A DNA stretch of 32,838 bases, taken from positions 1-32,838 of the forward strand of contig CAKZMO010000310.1 in assembly GCA_937128595.1 (NCBI GenBank), given 5' to 3'. Source of the stretch: an uncultured cyanobacterium. Its GTDB lineage: Bacteria > Cyanobacteriota > Cyanobacteriia > CAKZMO01. The translations under genes were made by a program, and so were the position numbers. Below, one piece after another: positions 9,301 through 16,501 of the stretch; the first letter of the stretch is position 1, and each line of letters starts with the position of its first letter. The notes below the pieces were generated by a model. That model was not told the origin of the DNA, made no database searches, and saw nothing but the letters and a program-made list of their open reading frames with translations.

Positions 9301-12300
9301 CTCCCAGAGACGTTCCTGTCCCGTGGGCATCGACATAGCTGATCTGGTTGGGCGTCACGCCTGCTCGTCCTAGCGCCTGCCGAATCACGGCTTGCTGGGC
9401 TGGGCCATTGGGAGCTGTGAGGCCGTTGCTACGACCGTCTTGATTGATGGCCGTTCCCTCAATCACAGCCAGAATCGCATTACCATCTTTTTGAGCCGCA
9501 GATAACGGCTTCAGCACCACCACGCCGCAACCTTCTCCGCGCACATAGCCATCCGCCTCATCGTCAAAGGTCTTGCAGCGGCCATCGGCAGCCATCATTC
9601 CCGCTTGGGTAAAGGTAGCGGTGAGATCCGGCGACAAAATCAGGTTGACACCTCCGACAATGGCTTGGCTACAGTCTCCCTGAAGGAGCTGTTGACAGGC
9701 GACGTGAACAGCTACGAGAGAGGACGAACAGGCAGTATCCACAGCAAGGGATGGCCCCCGCAAATCGAGGATATAGGAAAGGCGATTGGCGGCAATGCTA
9801 TGGGCATTACCTGTTCCAGAATAGGGGTCGTGGGCAGTGGCGTAGCGATCGCCCGATTGAGTTTGCAGTTGCGAATAATCCGTGTTGCTAATGCCGATGA
9901 AAACACCCGTGTTGCTCCCTGCCAAGGTATGGGGCGCGATCGCGGCATATTCCAATGCTTCCCAGGTGACTTCCAACAGGAGGCGCTGCTGCGGATCCAT
10001 CCGGTTCGCTTCGCGGGGAGAAATACCGAAAAACTGAGGGTCAAACTGATCGACCTGTTCAAGGAATCCGCCCGTGGATGATTCTCCTCGCCCGTGCCAC
10101 CGATCGCCAATGGAAGAGATAGCATCACGTCCCTGTTTCAACACAGTCCAGAACTCATCGGGATTGGCAGCTCCAGGAAAGCGACAACCCATGCCAACAA
10201 TGGCGATCGCTTCGGAATCAGCTAGGCGAGTCGATGGCTTGACCTGAGATTCCTTGGTTTGCGTTCCATCTACAGAAGCCGCAGATTCGAAATCTCCCAA
10301 ATAGCTGGATAGAGCCGCAATGGTGGGGTAGTCGTAGACCAGAGTAGGAGAGAGCGATCGCCCAAGCCATTCTTCTAAATCACCGGACAGCCGAACTGCC
10401 GTAACGGAATCAAGACCATAGCGCGCAAACGGTTCTTGTGGGTCAATAGACGCGGTTGATAGTCCCAAATGGCTGGCGACTTGAGCGACAAGCCAAGACT
10501 GAATGGCAAGTACCGATTGAGAAGGAGTCCGTACGAGTAACGGCGACAAGGAGTCTACGCTTTCGCTGGCGTCAGATTCAGAAATAGCTGGACTTGAAGT
10601 GTGGGTCTGATCGGCTTCCAGCCATTGCCCCACAATGTCGAGGGTTCCTTGAAGAAACCCGTCTTTGCAGGCATGGCGACGAATTTTGCCGCTGGAAGTT
10701 TTGGGAATGCTGCCTGTTTTCAGGAGCAACACCCCATAGGTTTGCAGTTGATGATGCTGGGCGATCGCCTGTCGCACTGCTTGAGTCACTTCATTGACCT
10801 TTAGACGACGCAGGGCACGGCGTTCCACTTCTTGGGCAATGAGTAGCCGTTCCTCTCCGTTCACCTCTACGGAGAAAGCGGCGTTGCAGCCCTGACGCAG
10901 ATCCTCATGGCACTGATCGACCGTCAGCTCAATATCCTGGGGATAGTGATTGAGACCGCGAATGATGATCAGGTCTTTGATGCGTCCAGTGACGTAAAGT
11001 TCGCCTTGATGCAAAAAGCCCAAATCACCAGTCCGTAAGAAGGGGCGATCGCTCAACTCTGCAGGAAGCGACTGAGCCGGATCATAGATTCGTGCATAAA
11101 ACACATCTTGAGTTTGCTGAGGTCGATTCCAGTACCCTTGAGCAACGCTATCGCCAGATACCCATATTTCGCCCACTTGATTATCGTCGCAAAGGGTCTG
11201 GTCATCGGGATGGGTAATGACCAATTGCTGATCGGGGTGGCAGTGTCCACAGCTCACCAGAACTCGAGACTCTGGTGTTTCGGGAATAACGACTGCTCGA
11301 TTTTGTTCCAGCCGAGAACCGTCCACCGATAGCAGCGTGGGAGCCGTTGGGCGATCGCCTCCCGTGACAAACAGGGTGGTTTCTGCCATGCCGTAGCACG
11401 GATAAAACGCTTCTTTTCGAAAACCGCAAGGGGAGAATGCATCCACAAATCGCTCAAGGGTCTCAGCTCGAATGGGTTCCGCACCACTAAACGCCAAAGA
11501 CCAGCGACTTAAATCAAGCTGTTCTTTCTGAGTATCAGTAATTTGGCGAATGCAGAGATCGTAGGCAAAGTTGGGGCCACCACTTGTTGTGGCTTGATAG
11601 CGAGAGATGGTCTGAAGCCAACGGTAGGGGCGCTGCAAAAAGCTGACGGGAGACATCAACGCCATTGGGATGCCCAAAAACAGAGGTTGCAAGACACCGC
11701 CAATCAGCCCCATGTCGTGATAGGGCGGCAGCCACGACACGGCGCGGGTCTGCTCAGTATCTTGAAAGCTATCGCGGATAAGATTGGCGTTATGCAGCAA
11801 GTTGCCGTGACTGACCATCACACCCTTGGGTGTCCCGGTGGAACCTGAGGTGTATTGCAAAAAAGCCAGATCAGCAGGCGAGACCTGCGGCTCGAACCAA
11901 TTTTGCTCTCTTCCCGTTTCACGAGTGAGTGTATCAGTTGTAAACCAGTTGAGTGCTGAAAAATCAGGGTTTTTGGCAAGCAACCGCTCCATATTCCCCA
12001 ACTGAGATTCAGTCGTCAACGCCACGGTTGCTCCTGAATCAGCCATGATCGCTCGTAACCGATCAAGCGTCTGGTTAGGACGGGGCGGATAGGCCGGAAC
12101 CGCTAAAACTTTGGCATACAGGCACCCCATGAATGCCGCCACAAATTCTAAATTGGGCGAGTAGAGCAACAAGGCTCGCTGATCCTGGAGGTTTCGATCT
12201 TGCAATGCAGCGGCGATCGCCCGCGCCTGCCGATCGAGTTCCCCATAGGTGAGTCGTCCGTCTTCCTCCTCGCCGTCCCGCAAAAAAACAAAAGCTTGCT

Positions 12301-12361
12301 TATCCGGTTGTGTAGAGGCTCTGAAGCGTAGGAGTTCAACGAGAGTAGAGAATTCAGACAT
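3365..12361 (-). CDS. ols: olefin synthase, modular type I PKS making terminal alkenes
   Basis: This 2998-residue protein has the full domain order of the cyanobacterial Ols pathway. It starts with a fatty acyl-AMP ligase (about 1-590; TSGSTGTPKG near 170) and ACP1 (GLDS, Ser652). The ketosynthase (about 715-1140) has DTACSSS with Cys878, DAHGTGTSLGDP and KTNIGHLESAAG. The acyltransferase has GHSVGEY with Ser1361 and HAFHS, which suits malonyl-CoA. The ketoreductase has TGGLGALG near 1955 and Tyr2102 in GNYAAANAF. ACP2 (GLDSLMVM, Ser2282) is followed by a PAPS-dependent sulfotransferase (SSPRSGSTLLR near 2386-2396) and an alpha/beta-hydrolase thioesterase (GHSMGS, Ser2799). By analogy with characterised Ols and CurM, a fatty acid is activated, extended by two carbons, reduced to the beta-hydroxyacyl form, sulfated, then hydrolysed and decarboxylated to a 1-alkene. 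It is somewhat longer than the roughly 2700-residue PCC 7002 protein, probably through linkers. It starts the operon with the two genes downstream. Confidence 0.96.
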   Translation of the reverse strand: MSEFSTLVELLRFRASTQPDKQAFVFLRDGEEEDGRLTYGELDRQARAIAAALQDRNLQDQRALLLYSPNLEFVAAFMGCLYAKVLAVPAYPPRPNQTLDRLRAIMADSGATVALTTESQLGNMERLLAKNPDFSALNWFTTDTLTRETGREQNWFEPQVSPADLAFLQYTSGSTGTPKGVMVSHGNLLHNANLIRDSFQDTEQTRAVSWLPPYHDMGLIGGVLQPLFLGIPMALMSPVSFLQRPYRWLQTISRYQATTSGGPNFAYDLCIRQITDTQKEQLDLSRWSLAFSGAEPIRAETLERFVDAFSPCGFRKEAFYPCYGMAETTLFVTGGDRPTAPTLLSVDGSRLEQNRAVVIPETPESRVLVSCGHCHPDQQLVITHPDDQTLCDDNQVGEIWVSGDSVAQGYWNRPQQTQDVFYARIYDPAQSLPAELSDRPFLRTGDLGFLHQGELYVTGRIKDLIIIRGLNHYPQDIELTVDQCHEDLRQGCNAAFSVEVNGEERLLIAQEVERRALRRLKVNEVTQAVRQAIAQHHQLQTYGVLLLKTGSIPKTSSGKIRRHACKDGFLQGTLDIVGQWLEADQTHTSSPAISESDASESVDSLSPLLVRTPSQSVLAIQSWLVAQVASHLGLSTASIDPQEPFARYGLDSVTAVRLSGDLEEWLGRSLSPTLVYDYPTIAALSSYLGDFESAASVDGTQTKESQVKPSTRLADSEAIAIVGMGCRFPGAANPDEFWTVLKQGRDAISSIGDRWHGRGESSTGGFLEQVDQFDPQFFGISPREANRMDPQQRLLLEVTWEALEYAAIAPHTLAGSNTGVFIGISNTDYSQLQTQSGDRYATAHDPYSGTGNAHSIAANRLSYILDLRGPSLAVDTACSSSLVAVHVACQQLLQGDCSQAIVGGVNLILSPDLTATFTQAGMMAADGRCKTFDDEADGYVRGEGCGVVVLKPLSAAQKDGNAILAVIEGTAINQDGRSNGLTAPNGPAQQAVIRQALGRAGVTPNQISYVDAHGTGTSLGDPIELNSLKDVLAQGRSPDQPCWIGSVKTNIGHLESAAGMAGLMKVVLALQHHEIPPHLHFQTLNPHIHLDDTPIHIPTQAQDWIVGEGMGDRRIAGVSSFGFGGTNAHAVLSEPPLPTSTAPSSQELKRQLPAVPVAGQRTPTCDRPLHLVTLSAKNEVALKALVKSHLSYLERFDADTAPSVGDIGFTLNTGRTPLSRRLAIAASDLEELQQHLSDYLQPIQTTRTLPWTEGTAESGQCPVAFLFTGQGSQYINMGHDLYQTQPIFRRTIDQCDRLLRPYLKTPLLDVLYPTSDSPLPDADSLIDETSYTQPALFALEFALAQLWLSWGVQPSSLMGHSVGEYVAACLAGVFSLEDGLKLIAARSRLMQALSQEGSMAAIFASEARVREVLMQTNGRVDVAAINGTRNVVISGESSAVEAVVAHLAADGIESRLLQVSHAFHSSLMEPMINEFRAIAETITYASPTLPIVSNLTGRSAGDEIATADYWCRHVRQPVMFASSVRTLQGQGYRIFLEIGPTGTLCSMGRHLTDISGAHADEEKPYHWLPSLRSSRPNWTQLLQSLGRLYTLGVNVDWVGFDRDYRRQSRVGLPTYPWQRQRYWFTAGWESASPDRSSSNTPLWQDWLYQPQWVALPSIRQKPSSKSGEKSGTWLIFADCQGTGQRIAKQLRSHHQTAVLIYTSEASAVEDHADHSEKSGSPLMLNQDTVAQLTAELESKSDRPWVVSPADGSILRQMLEKVAIAPSLPPLRGVVHLWSLEPEVDETVEELEQAQSYGCESVLYLIQSLEAVVSASHTSSPQKTPISPKLWIVTQQALTIPGVEAEPHTACAHAPLWGLAKVMAWEHPSFWGGIVDATSSETEEASFSKARESWFDDWIRQSLLADAADGERWIAVRGHKRYGLRLQSWSDRAVLEPSPQIAKSGFSLTATNTTIVITGGLGALGLTIAAALARQGVSHLTLVSRRSPTDTSTTIQNRLDQIRAGETSVQVIQTDVTKAVEVNQLVAKIQASGLRVQGMIHAAGVLKDGLLSQQTWSQFSQVMAPKIAGAWNLHRATQDLELDFFVLFSSAASLLGSPGQGNYAAANAFLDELAVLRRSHGLPALSINWGLWDAAGMGAELDDQAQARLSTAGMDRIAPKQGVAVLMALLQTQRDRLPAQVGVMPIRWADLAQRVAPQDCPSYLSDWLEPKSALGTGIESGESSSQPASGTQPAIFTNLMEASSDQQEVLMLDYLRQQMAAVLQLNLEAIAPTDNLLDLGLDSLMVMEAMNQCRQDLQLMLYPREFYERPQISALATYLVAEFRRIHQTESLDLAQRNGAGSAHIGLPTDLQELQPHEATLSIEQSLFLQASPAYIPNRKLPGIVLILSSPRSGSTLLRVMLAGHPQIFAAPELHLLPFNTLAEREARLTEAHLNEGLQRSLMELKGVDAATSQQMLQAWVDEALPIDQMYGVLQSLAGDRILIDKSPTYAINRAILDRAEALFARARYIHLVRHPYSVIESFVRMRMDRMLGLSSPNPYHLAEQVWNQCNQNIQQFLSTVDGDRHIQLRYEDLVAQPQAAMESLCDLLKIPFEARMVNPYEGDRMTDGVHSSSLSVGDPNFSNHRQLRPELAEVWRQIQLPQVLQSQTQDLADRFGYDLPSAKPESPSSHKAQEIEQQGDRSQVTAAVQAQPLPQRQETEVEVRGLPLCLCSWGNPSDPLILCLHGILDQGAVWQPVAQALASQGYYVVAPDLRGHGRSGHVGQGGSYHLLDFLSDVDTLAQQLLETSSAQSLILVGHSMGSVLAALIASLRPQWVRSLILVDTILPADPQPHETTTQLTTHLNYLASPPQHSVFPDATAAAARLRQATPSLTEEQASDLAKRILEPCEEGVRWRWDPLLRTRAGITYNNLPFGKARYVEMMQAIQVPTTLIYGDKSQFNRPTDLEEQAIAFAHASRLTLAGGHNVHLDAPDALAEAIATVVKNRDIYTDAVTPSHLG

Positions 12362-12511
12362 GATGGTTGAAGACGACAGCGATTGAGAGATTGACTTCTC
12401 CTCCGGCGACCGAGCGAGTGATTGATGCTAGAGCTCTATGGATAATCGGGCTTTAGAAGAAAGTGATGGAGAGTGAGGGGTGAGAGCGTCAGACACACAT
12501 TGCGACGGAAT

Positions 12512-12673
12512 CTAGAGAATGGAGTCTAGGTCGCGATTGAATCCGTTATGGTTATAAAATAGCGCTCGATAGCAAGGCAGTCCGATTCGCATCAGGCCTG
12601 AGGCCGCTGCCTGATGTTTTCGCATTGCTCTGAGAAGACTGCTGAACTGAAAAGATATTGAAATGGGGATCAT
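12512..12673 (-). CDS. possible small protein (53 aa) in the ols leader
   Basis: An ATG at 12673 is preceded by a perfect AGGAGG (complement of 12681-12686) with a spacer of about 7-9 bases. This is one of the strongest ribosome binding sites in the window, where most genes lack one. The frame runs 53 codons to TAG at 12512-12514, ending 150 bp before the ols start on the same strand. The product starts MIPISISFQFSSLLRAMRKH and has no recognised motif. An inverted repeat lies inside the frame. It could be a small protein, a leader peptide or a chance ORF; the RBS is the only real evidence. Confidence 0.28.
   Translation of the reverse strand: MIPISISFQFSSLLRAMRKHQAAASGLMRIGLPCYRALFYNHNGFNRDLDSIL
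12590..12616. repeat. inverted repeat in the ols upstream region
   Basis: CATCAGGC (12590-12597) and GCCTGATG (12609-12616) form a perfect 8-bp stem with an 11-base loop that itself contains GGCC. On the plus strand it is followed by TTTT, but no plus-strand gene precedes it. On the minus strand it lies within the presumed ols leader, where it could fold in the mRNA. Confidence 0.6.
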
Positions 12674-12990
12674 ACACAGTACCTCCTCTCCGTTGTGATC
12701 TTAGACGGGGAAGCTCTAGAAATGTTTGGGGGCTTGCACAAACTGTAAGAGAACTGACAACACGAGACCGTTGAAATAGACGCATATACGCACCATCTTG
12801 TGCAGTCATAGAAAACAAACAAAACTCTGCGTTGGACATTGGGTTCTCATCTAGCAAATCAGCAAGTATGTATCGATTCTGTCCGTATTTGAGACTAAAC
12901 ATGAGCCTTGCTGAATTTGTCCGCTGTTGAAGCCACCTGTGCTGAGTACAGGTTCAAAACGAGAGATTAACGTCGGATTAACGAATCTTC

Positions 12991-13007
12991 CTTCAAAAAC
13001 ATCCTCT
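12991..13007. repeat. solitary MITE terminal-repeat-like sequence
   Basis: CTTCAAAAACATCCTCT matches the right terminal inverted repeat of the MITE at 22916-23066, plus one flanking base (CTTCTCAAACATCCTCT), at 15 of 17 bases. No clear partner end was found nearby, so it may be a remnant or coincidence. Confidence 0.3.
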
Positions 13008-13059
13008 CACAGAAGCATCCTCATCGGTCAGACCTACCATGAAGCAAGCTTCGGTCAGA

Positions 13060-14808
13060 TTAAGCGGCAGAAGTTTCCAGAATGCAGGTTGCATCGAGTA
13101 CGATACGACCTTTGGTGCGCAGCACGTTACAGGGACGGACGAGAGAACTTAGCACTGGCTTTTCTCCCTGGTTGAGGATGGCGATCGCCTCCGATGCCGT
13201 AGGTTCAATCTGCCGCAGCCAAGAATTGTTTTCCACATAACTCGCCTTAAACGCATTTGCATCCACCAACCAAAAATCAATGTCGTATTTTTGAATGAAT
13301 TCCTTAATTTCGCTCAAATCATCGCTGTACTGAGCGGCCATCAAATCATAGGTGCGTTCCTGAATCTGGCGGTAGTAGCCCATGTGATAGGGGTTGGCAA
13401 TCTCCGAGCTAGTCAGCACCGATCGCCGAGACAGGGAGGGAATATTATTGGCTTGCTCTGACAGCGACGCGATCAAAATATCTTTTGGCTGATCCGCAAA
13501 AAAGTCATATATTTCAGGGGCTTCTGCCTGCACATAGTCTGGATTGGGATAGCGATCCATCAAAAACGGGTAGATAAAGATATAGACACTGAGTAGACCC
13601 ACCATTCCGAACGCAGGTAGGGTTTGCCCAGTGAAAGTGGGCGATCGCCCCGCCACCCACCGCAGCCCAGCATCAATCAACAGAATCAGTGCCACTCCTG
13701 CTGCGATCGCCACCAGAATTCGGATGCTGTGCTTGGTATAGCGACTCGGCAAGTGCAGCCGAAACAACAGGAGATGCGCCAGGAAAAACATGCCCAAAGA
13801 TGAAAAAAGAATCTGAGGCAATATTGCAATATGATCGGTGATTTTTGACTGGAGCGAAAACCTCTGAGGGAAGAACAGCAAAATGGGTAAAACGAGACTC
13901 GCCCAAAGCTGAGGGGGACGCTCATATTTACACCAGTTGTAGGGAAACATGCCCGATCGCTCTCCGCAAAACCAGAACTTGAGCGGACTATCGAAAAAGA
14001 AATTTTTGCGGCCATCTCCTTCCAACGTGGGCAAACTCCGTGCTTCTGCCGCAGTTAGAACTGGGCCATAGTCCGAAATTTTGAGGGCATAGGGCAGCAG
14101 CAACACAAAAACTGCACCCAGCCCCGCCGCACAAAACAGATAATCGCTGCGATCGGAGGAGAGGCGCAAACGACGGTCTTTCCACTGTACAAGCCGCAGC
14201 ACTAGCACCCCCGCAGAGAGAAACAGCGTTTGAGGATAGAACAGTCCCTGAAGAACAATCACCGCCAAACAAGGCAAGAGCGATCGCCGCATCAAATAGT
14301 ATAGAAACGCTAGAAACAGAGGGTAGATAAAAGCTCTAGGCGTTCCAGAGGGAATATCGTGAGTGTTCCAGGTTGTCTGATTCAACAGCAGCGACGCAAT
14401 GAAGCCCGCCGCAGGTACGGGAAAGATCATCATCGCGATCCAAAAGCAATAAGCTGTGGTGATCAGGACGAGGGGCAGCGGCAGTAGTTTGTTAAACGTG
14501 ATGGGATCAATCCCAATCGCGATACCTGCTTTATACAAAGCGGTGTAACCATAGGGAGCCACGGATTGAAAATAGTCGGTAATCAGGTCATTGGGAAATA
14601 GCTCTGGGTCGATGAATCGCCACATCCAAAAGACGTGCGATCGCACATCGTCGTGGATGATCAGAGAACTACTAAACGCTTCTCGAAGCCCCATCAAACT
14701 GTAGATCAGGGCAAAAGCTATGCTGAGGCTGAACCAAAAAGTCAGTCGCACATCCCGCGAAGTGTGGATAGGCGCGGTTAGAAAGCTGCGGAGATGGGGG
14801 GTCAGCAT
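13060..14808 (-). CDS. multi-pass membrane protein, GT-C-like glycosyltransferase candidate
   Basis: From the ATG at 14808 the protein has 582 residues with about ten hydrophobic segments up to roughly residue 430, then a soluble C-terminal region of about 150 residues (ending near VLDATCILETSAA). The first extramembrane loop begins after TM1 and holds acidic residues (IHDDVRSH, Asp53 and Asp54), the position where GT-C glycosyltransferases carry their catalytic acid. This suggests a lipid-linked-sugar glycosyltransferase, but no precise family is recognised. Upstream in-frame starts at 14853 (ATG) and 14868 (TTG) would lengthen the overlap with the preceding gene; I chose 14808 because the first membrane helix follows soon after. 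It is the last gene of the envelope block, translationally close to the GT39 gene. Confidence 0.75.
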   Translation of the reverse strand: MLTPHLRSFLTAPIHTSRDVRLTFWFSLSIAFALIYSLMGLREAFSSSLIIHDDVRSHVFWMWRFIDPELFPNDLITDYFQSVAPYGYTALYKAGIAIGIDPITFNKLLPLPLVLITTAYCFWIAMMIFPVPAAGFIASLLLNQTTWNTHDIPSGTPRAFIYPLFLAFLYYLMRRSLLPCLAVIVLQGLFYPQTLFLSAGVLVLRLVQWKDRRLRLSSDRSDYLFCAAGLGAVFVLLLPYALKISDYGPVLTAAEARSLPTLEGDGRKNFFFDSPLKFWFCGERSGMFPYNWCKYERPPQLWASLVLPILLFFPQRFSLQSKITDHIAILPQILFSSLGMFFLAHLLLFRLHLPSRYTKHSIRILVAIAAGVALILLIDAGLRWVAGRSPTFTGQTLPAFGMVGLLSVYIFIYPFLMDRYPNPDYVQAEAPEIYDFFADQPKDILIASLSEQANNIPSLSRRSVLTSSEIANPYHMGYYRQIQERTYDLMAAQYSDDLSEIKEFIQKYDIDFWLVDANAFKASYVENNSWLRQIEPTASEAIAILNQGEKPVLSSLVRPCNVLRTKGRIVLDATCILETSAA

Positions 14809-16483
14809 AGGCTTGGGAAGAAGGGGTCGCTTGCAGAAGTTGGAACGATTCATTTTGCTCAACGACAACCTGCAACGTATAGCCGTGTCGTTCGCTCAAA
14901 ATCCGCTGGAGGCGTTTGGATGGGTCAAACACGAAAATATCACCAAATGGATTCGTGGGTGAATTTTCGAGGTCGAGGGCGTTGGGTCGAGTGACGAGCT
15001 GAACCTGTACATTTTCCTTGACCAGCCGACTCAGGGCCAACACATAAGTCGGGGATGAATCGCTGATCACTAAAGGCCGATCGCCCTCATTGATACTCTG
15101 AGCGATCGCCGGATAGTAAGCCGCTTTGTCACTTTTTGTCCAGTTCACCGCTTGTCCAGAATCAATCACACTCGCAACCATCATGCCCAGCAGAAAAACA
15201 GCCGTTCCAGCCGTCCACAAGCGACGCGATCGCCGCTGTGGAGAAGAAAGGCCTTTGGCAAACATGTGGGCGATCGCCACCTGAATTCCGATGTAAGCAG
15301 GAATCAAATAGCGAATGCGGGTCGAGCTAATTCCCCCCGTAAAACTGTCAGCTATCATTAGGGGCGCAGCAGAGACGACAATCAGGCTGACAATGGGTAT
15401 CCAAGTGTGAGCGGGGGTCTGTCGGCACAGCAGCCACAAGGCATAGAGAGCTAATCCAGCAACAACAAGATTCGCCGCTCCCAAGTCCGCGCTAAAAAAG
15501 ATCCGGCTGAGATTCCGTAGCCAAACGTTGAACAGATAATTCAAATCGGCATTGCGCTGGGTTGCATCTACAGCCCGTTCCACTTGCGTTAGATATTGAC
15601 CTAATGCCACCAGCCAGGGCAAAAAGGCAATGAGGCTGGCGGCTAAAACCGTTCCATAGCGGAGCATGACCGAGCGAGACGGACGCGCAATGAGAATGTA
15701 GAGACCGTGGGCGATCGCCACTGTCCCAAACAGCAAATGAGAATACAGTCCTAAAATCAATGTGGCTCCATACAGCAGCCAGTTGCGCCAGAGATTGTGT
15801 TGAAGGACGTGCCATAGAGCAGCGGTGGCAAGAGCAGTGGCAAGAGTCCAAAGGCTGTATTGCCGAGCTTCTTGGGCATAGAGGATATGGAGCGGAGACA
15901 ACGCCACAATGGCGATCGCCAAAATTGCTGTTTTTTCTCCCACTGGATTCGCCCCAAATCCGGCTCGACCCAATAGATAAATGGCTGGCAGCAGCAGCAC
16001 TCCAAACACCACAGAGAGCATTCGTAGGGCGGTGACAGAATCTATGGTCGTGGTGCCTTGGGCGATCGCTACTGCGTGAATCCAGGCTCGTCCCAAGATG
16101 TAATACAACGGAGCATGTTCCGGATGCTGCTTGAGGGCATTCAGAGTTTCGCCCCAAGATCGTTCCACCGTTGGGGTTTGATAGTCTTGTAGCTGAGACG
16201 CGAAGAGAATTCCTTGATCAAAAATCTGAGCTTCGACTTCATCGCGAGTGTATCCGGCAACTCGGACAGTCGTGTGAACCTCGTCCACCCAGTAAAACTT
16301 TTCTTCTAAATTCACGCCTCTCAGCACAACACCCAGAAGTACGGAGGTCAGGATAAAGGCAAGAGTGGCGATCGCCCATCGAGGCGATCGCCTAGGCAGG
16401 AATGGCCTAGACCTGTCTGGCATTCCTAGAGAATCATTAGATCTGTCGGCTTGGCGTTTCTGCCCAAATTGTGACCTGAACAT
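14672..16483 (-). CDS. GT39-family (ArnT/PMT-like) membrane glycosyltransferase
   Basis: The 603-residue protein has a cytoplasmic N-terminus of about 35 residues, TM1 (about 36-55) and then FYWVDEVHT (63-71) with Asp67-Glu68, the acidic motif of GT39/GT-C enzymes in the first periplasmic loop. About ten more hydrophobic segments follow, then a soluble tail. Such enzymes move a sugar from a polyprenyl phosphate donor to lipid A, glycan or protein on the periplasmic side. The start ATG at 16483 lies 18 bp after the LptD-like stop codon; an internal ATG at 16423 is also possible. The last roughly 45 residues overlap the next gene out of frame and are rich in Pro, Ser and Cys, unlike the rest, as if the original stop codon had been lost. 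Acceptor unknown. Confidence 0.85.
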   Translation of the reverse strand: MFRSQFGQKRQADRSNDSLGMPDRSRPFLPRRSPRWAIATLAFILTSVLLGVVLRGVNLEEKFYWVDEVHTTVRVAGYTRDEVEAQIFDQGILFASQLQDYQTPTVERSWGETLNALKQHPEHAPLYYILGRAWIHAVAIAQGTTTIDSVTALRMLSVVFGVLLLPAIYLLGRAGFGANPVGEKTAILAIAIVALSPLHILYAQEARQYSLWTLATALATAALWHVLQHNLWRNWLLYGATLILGLYSHLLFGTVAIAHGLYILIARPSRSVMLRYGTVLAASLIAFLPWLVALGQYLTQVERAVDATQRNADLNYLFNVWLRNLSRIFFSADLGAANLVVAGLALYALWLLCRQTPAHTWIPIVSLIVVSAAPLMIADSFTGGISSTRIRYLIPAYIGIQVAIAHMFAKGLSSPQRRSRRLWTAGTAVFLLGMMVASVIDSGQAVNWTKSDKAAYYPAIAQSINEGDRPLVISDSSPTYVLALSRLVKENVQVQLVTRPNALDLENSPTNPFGDIFVFDPSKRLQRILSERHGYTLQVVVEQNESFQLLQATPSSQAYADPPSPQLSNRAYPHFAGCATDFLVQPQHSFCPDLQFDGASRSV

Positions 16484-16501
16484 AGGCCAGCCCTACCTCT
16501 C

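Larger units (their letters stand above)
12362..13059. other. long intergenic/leader region upstream of ols
   Basis: This 698-bp stretch lies between the end of the GT-C gene and the ols start, both on the minus strand, so it should contain the ols promoter and 5' leader. It holds an inverted repeat (12590-12616), a 53-codon minus-strand ORF with a strong ribosome binding site (12512-12673), and a sequence at 12991-13007 matching the terminal repeat of the MITE elsewhere in the window at 15 of 17 bases. A longer 116-codon minus-strand frame (12552-12902) also exists but shows no family features. No strong sigma-70 promoter could be picked with confidence. Confidence 0.6.

Noticed and set aside
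9605-10081. 158-codon plus-strand frame inside ols
   Set aside because: It is antisense to the ketosynthase domain, whose motifs are intact. Long opposite-strand frames are expected in such a gene.
12552-12902. 116-codon minus-strand frame upstream of ols
   Set aside because: No recognisable domain, no ribosome binding site at its start, and it overlaps the better-supported 53-codon ORF in another frame. Kept only as part of the intergenic description.
15492-16157. 221-codon minus-strand frame inside the GT39 gene
   Set aside because: Shadow of the GT39 coding sequence in another frame; rich in Ser, Arg and Cys with no domain.
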